A stretch of DNA of 16,905 nt from Hirudo medicinalis. Lineage: Eukaryota; Annelida; Clitellata; Hirudinida; Hirudinidae. Positions 15,732-16,905 of the stretch are shown here, piece after piece. A program made the translations under genes and the position numbers. Every line of letters starts with the position of its first letter. Positions within the stretch are counted from its first letter, which is position 1. Location of the stretch: NCBI GenBank assembly GCA_011800805.1, contig MPNW01000406.1, forward strand, positions 70,734 to 87,638, read 5' to 3'. Under the pieces are notes generated by a model. The model was not told the DNA's origin, did no database searches, and saw only the letters and a list, made by a program, of their open reading frames with translations.

Positions 15732-16292
15732 ATATCTTTAATATTTTTATATCTTTGATGTCCATGTTTAAAATTTTACTTTCAAAGATTTCATTGCAAA
15801 TGGCTTTGCACTCCACCCCTTCACGGATGAGTGGATGCGGAAACTTTGGATAAAAAAAATGATTTGAAGTTTGGAGGAGACAGACTCTCCTAAGATGTTT
15901 TCGAAGTTGTCCCCTGAATATATTTGGCTGGCATTTTAAGGCAATGGTACATCCCAAGCTAAGATTAAGGAAGATTGTCTTGTCAACACTGAGTTGTATT
16001 TAAGCCAATCAAGATAACCGATTTAAATAAAAATAAAATAGAAAAGACCGGAAAACCTTTCCAATTTTTTAGCCATCACATCCTCTCGGCGAATGTCACC
16101 ATCTCCCTGGAAAGGGAGGCATGACAATCGAGAGAACGTCAGAAACGTGTTTTTCCACAGCTTTCCTTCAGCGAGATAAATGACTTCCTTAACTACCAGG
16201 ACTGGGTGCGAGTCATTCTTTTGAATTTGACCAGCTCACCGGAATGAGATTTCCAGACTCTCGAACACATTCCGTTCCAACATGCCGTCACC

Positions 16293-16340
16293 CCTATTTA
16301 TAATGGACTCTTCCAACCTATTTATAATGGACTCTTCCAG
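16293..16340. repeat. 24-bp tandem duplication carrying a MEF2-like site
   Basis: Two adjacent 24-base copies beginning cctatttataatggactctt, 23 of 24 identical. Each contains CTATTTATAA (16294-16303 and 16318-16327), which fits the MEF2 consensus YTAWWWWTAR. Confidence 0.95.
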
Positions 16341-16441
16341 CAAATGTCAGAGTCTCTTAAGTTCCCACTCATATTTCATTGCAACATCGGTACATGAACT
16401 TGCGTGTCTTGATGAATGTGAGGAAAGTTATATCCCGTAGA

Positions 16442-16545
16442 AATTATTTTTCTATAATTTATTATAATAACATTGTAATTATTTTTCTATAATTTATTAA
16501 AAACGTAATGTAATTATTTTTCTATAATTTGTAATTTATTATTAC
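16442..16545. repeat. 35-bp AT-rich minisatellite, three copies
   Basis: The core aattatttttctataattt starts at 16442, 16477 and 16512, an exact 35-base period. The tails of the units (attataataacattgt, attaaaaacgtaatgt) are diverged. Confidence 0.95.
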
Positions 16546-16681
16546 AATGACAACGTTGTATTTAAGCGTTTATTCATGAAATTGTTTTTAATGATCAATT
16601 TCTATGTTATGCGATAAATATATATAATCGTAATTTTCATTAATATTATTTATTAATATCATCGTCATCATTACCATCACT

Positions 16682-16777
16682 AAGGACTATGGTTACATCG
16701 GACAAATGCTGTCATCTAACGTGGAAGATGAACTTGAGAGTGATGGAGGATATGTGAAATGCCTTATTGTTCCTTAA
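16682..16777 (+). other. Unexplained short open frame, 31 codons
   Basis: The frame runs on from an ATC repeat through KDYGYIGQMLSSNVEDELES and DGGYVKCLIVP to a TAA at 16775-16777. Its composition is protein-like and unlike the flanking repeats, with acidic residues and few rare codons. There is no start context and no clear acceptor. It could be a fragment of a mobile-element protein or chance. Confidence 0.12.
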
Positions 16778-16785
16778 TAATAACG

Positions 16786-16817
<32 letters not shown>

Positions 16818-16845
16818 GATAATAATAATAATAATAATAATAACG

Positions 16846-16881
<36 letters not shown>

Positions 16882-16900
16882 GCAACAATAATAATAACAA
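16778..16900. repeat. (AAT)n microsatellite with regular ACG/GAT interruptions
   Basis: Runs of AAT broken by aacgat at about 16783, 16816 and 16842. It continues as AAC/AAT to near the window end. Confidence 0.95.
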
Positions 16901-16905
16901 TTACA

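Larger units (their letters stand above)
11929..16905 (-). other. robo: Presumed long 5' intron of robo (5 kb, open at the window end)
   Basis: The Ig2 exon begins in phase 1, so at least one upstream exon (Ig1, signal peptide) exists. A scan of this stretch for an Ig cysteine/tryptophan pattern on the minus strand found none. 12,520-13,200 and 13,350-15,100 are mostly unique AT-rich DNA with no supported gene. Repeats and two small plus-strand open frames within it are listed separately. Confidence 0.65.

Noticed and set aside
11929..16905. Search for Robo Ig1 and signal peptide exons
   Set aside because: No minus-strand segment shows the C-x-A-x-G-x-P ... W and D-x-G-x-Y-x-C patterns with splice sites, so they are placed outside the window.

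Overview
This window looks like AT-rich animal genomic DNA from a bilaterian invertebrate. Exons are small and bounded by GT/AG sites, several introns are very short (60-270 bp), and the non-coding DNA is packed with tri- and tetranucleotide microsatellites and short minisatellites. No prokaryotic operon, RNA gene or CRISPR array is visible. The clade cannot be fixed from the sequence; a crustacean or other microsatellite-rich invertebrate would fit, but that is a guess.

The main gene is on the minus strand and fills about 2,286-11,928. Fourteen exons, stitched by splice sites that all agree in phase, encode about 1,040 residues of a Roundabout (Robo) axon-guidance receptor: Ig2, Ig3, Ig4, Ig5, three fibronectin type III domains, one transmembrane helix and a cytoplasmic tail of about 250 residues. 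The signal peptide and Ig1 exon(s) are not in the window and must lie beyond 16,905. The 5 kb from 11,929 to 16,905 is therefore read as part of a long 5' intron. The tail is short for a Robo and has no proline-rich CC2/CC3-like stretch, but it has several tyrosine motifs.

At the left edge (171-262, plus strand) is the last coding exon of a convergent, unrecognised gene, and two further plus-strand segments (471-515, 729-857) could be an alternative 3' end. An AATAAA at 1329-1334 (plus) and one at 1598-1603 (minus) are candidate poly(A) signals of the two converging genes.

The rest is intronic or intergenic. Notable points are a (GTGA)20 array that repeats the 5' splice-site consensus just before an acceptor, a robo splice donor that is itself the first unit of a (GTT)n microsatellite, clustered in-frame alternative splice sites, and several minisatellites (20, 22, 24, 28 and 35 bp units), one of which duplicates a MEF2-like motif. 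I found no convincing undescribed multi-gene system; the interest lies in the divergent Robo and the repeat/splice-site overlaps.
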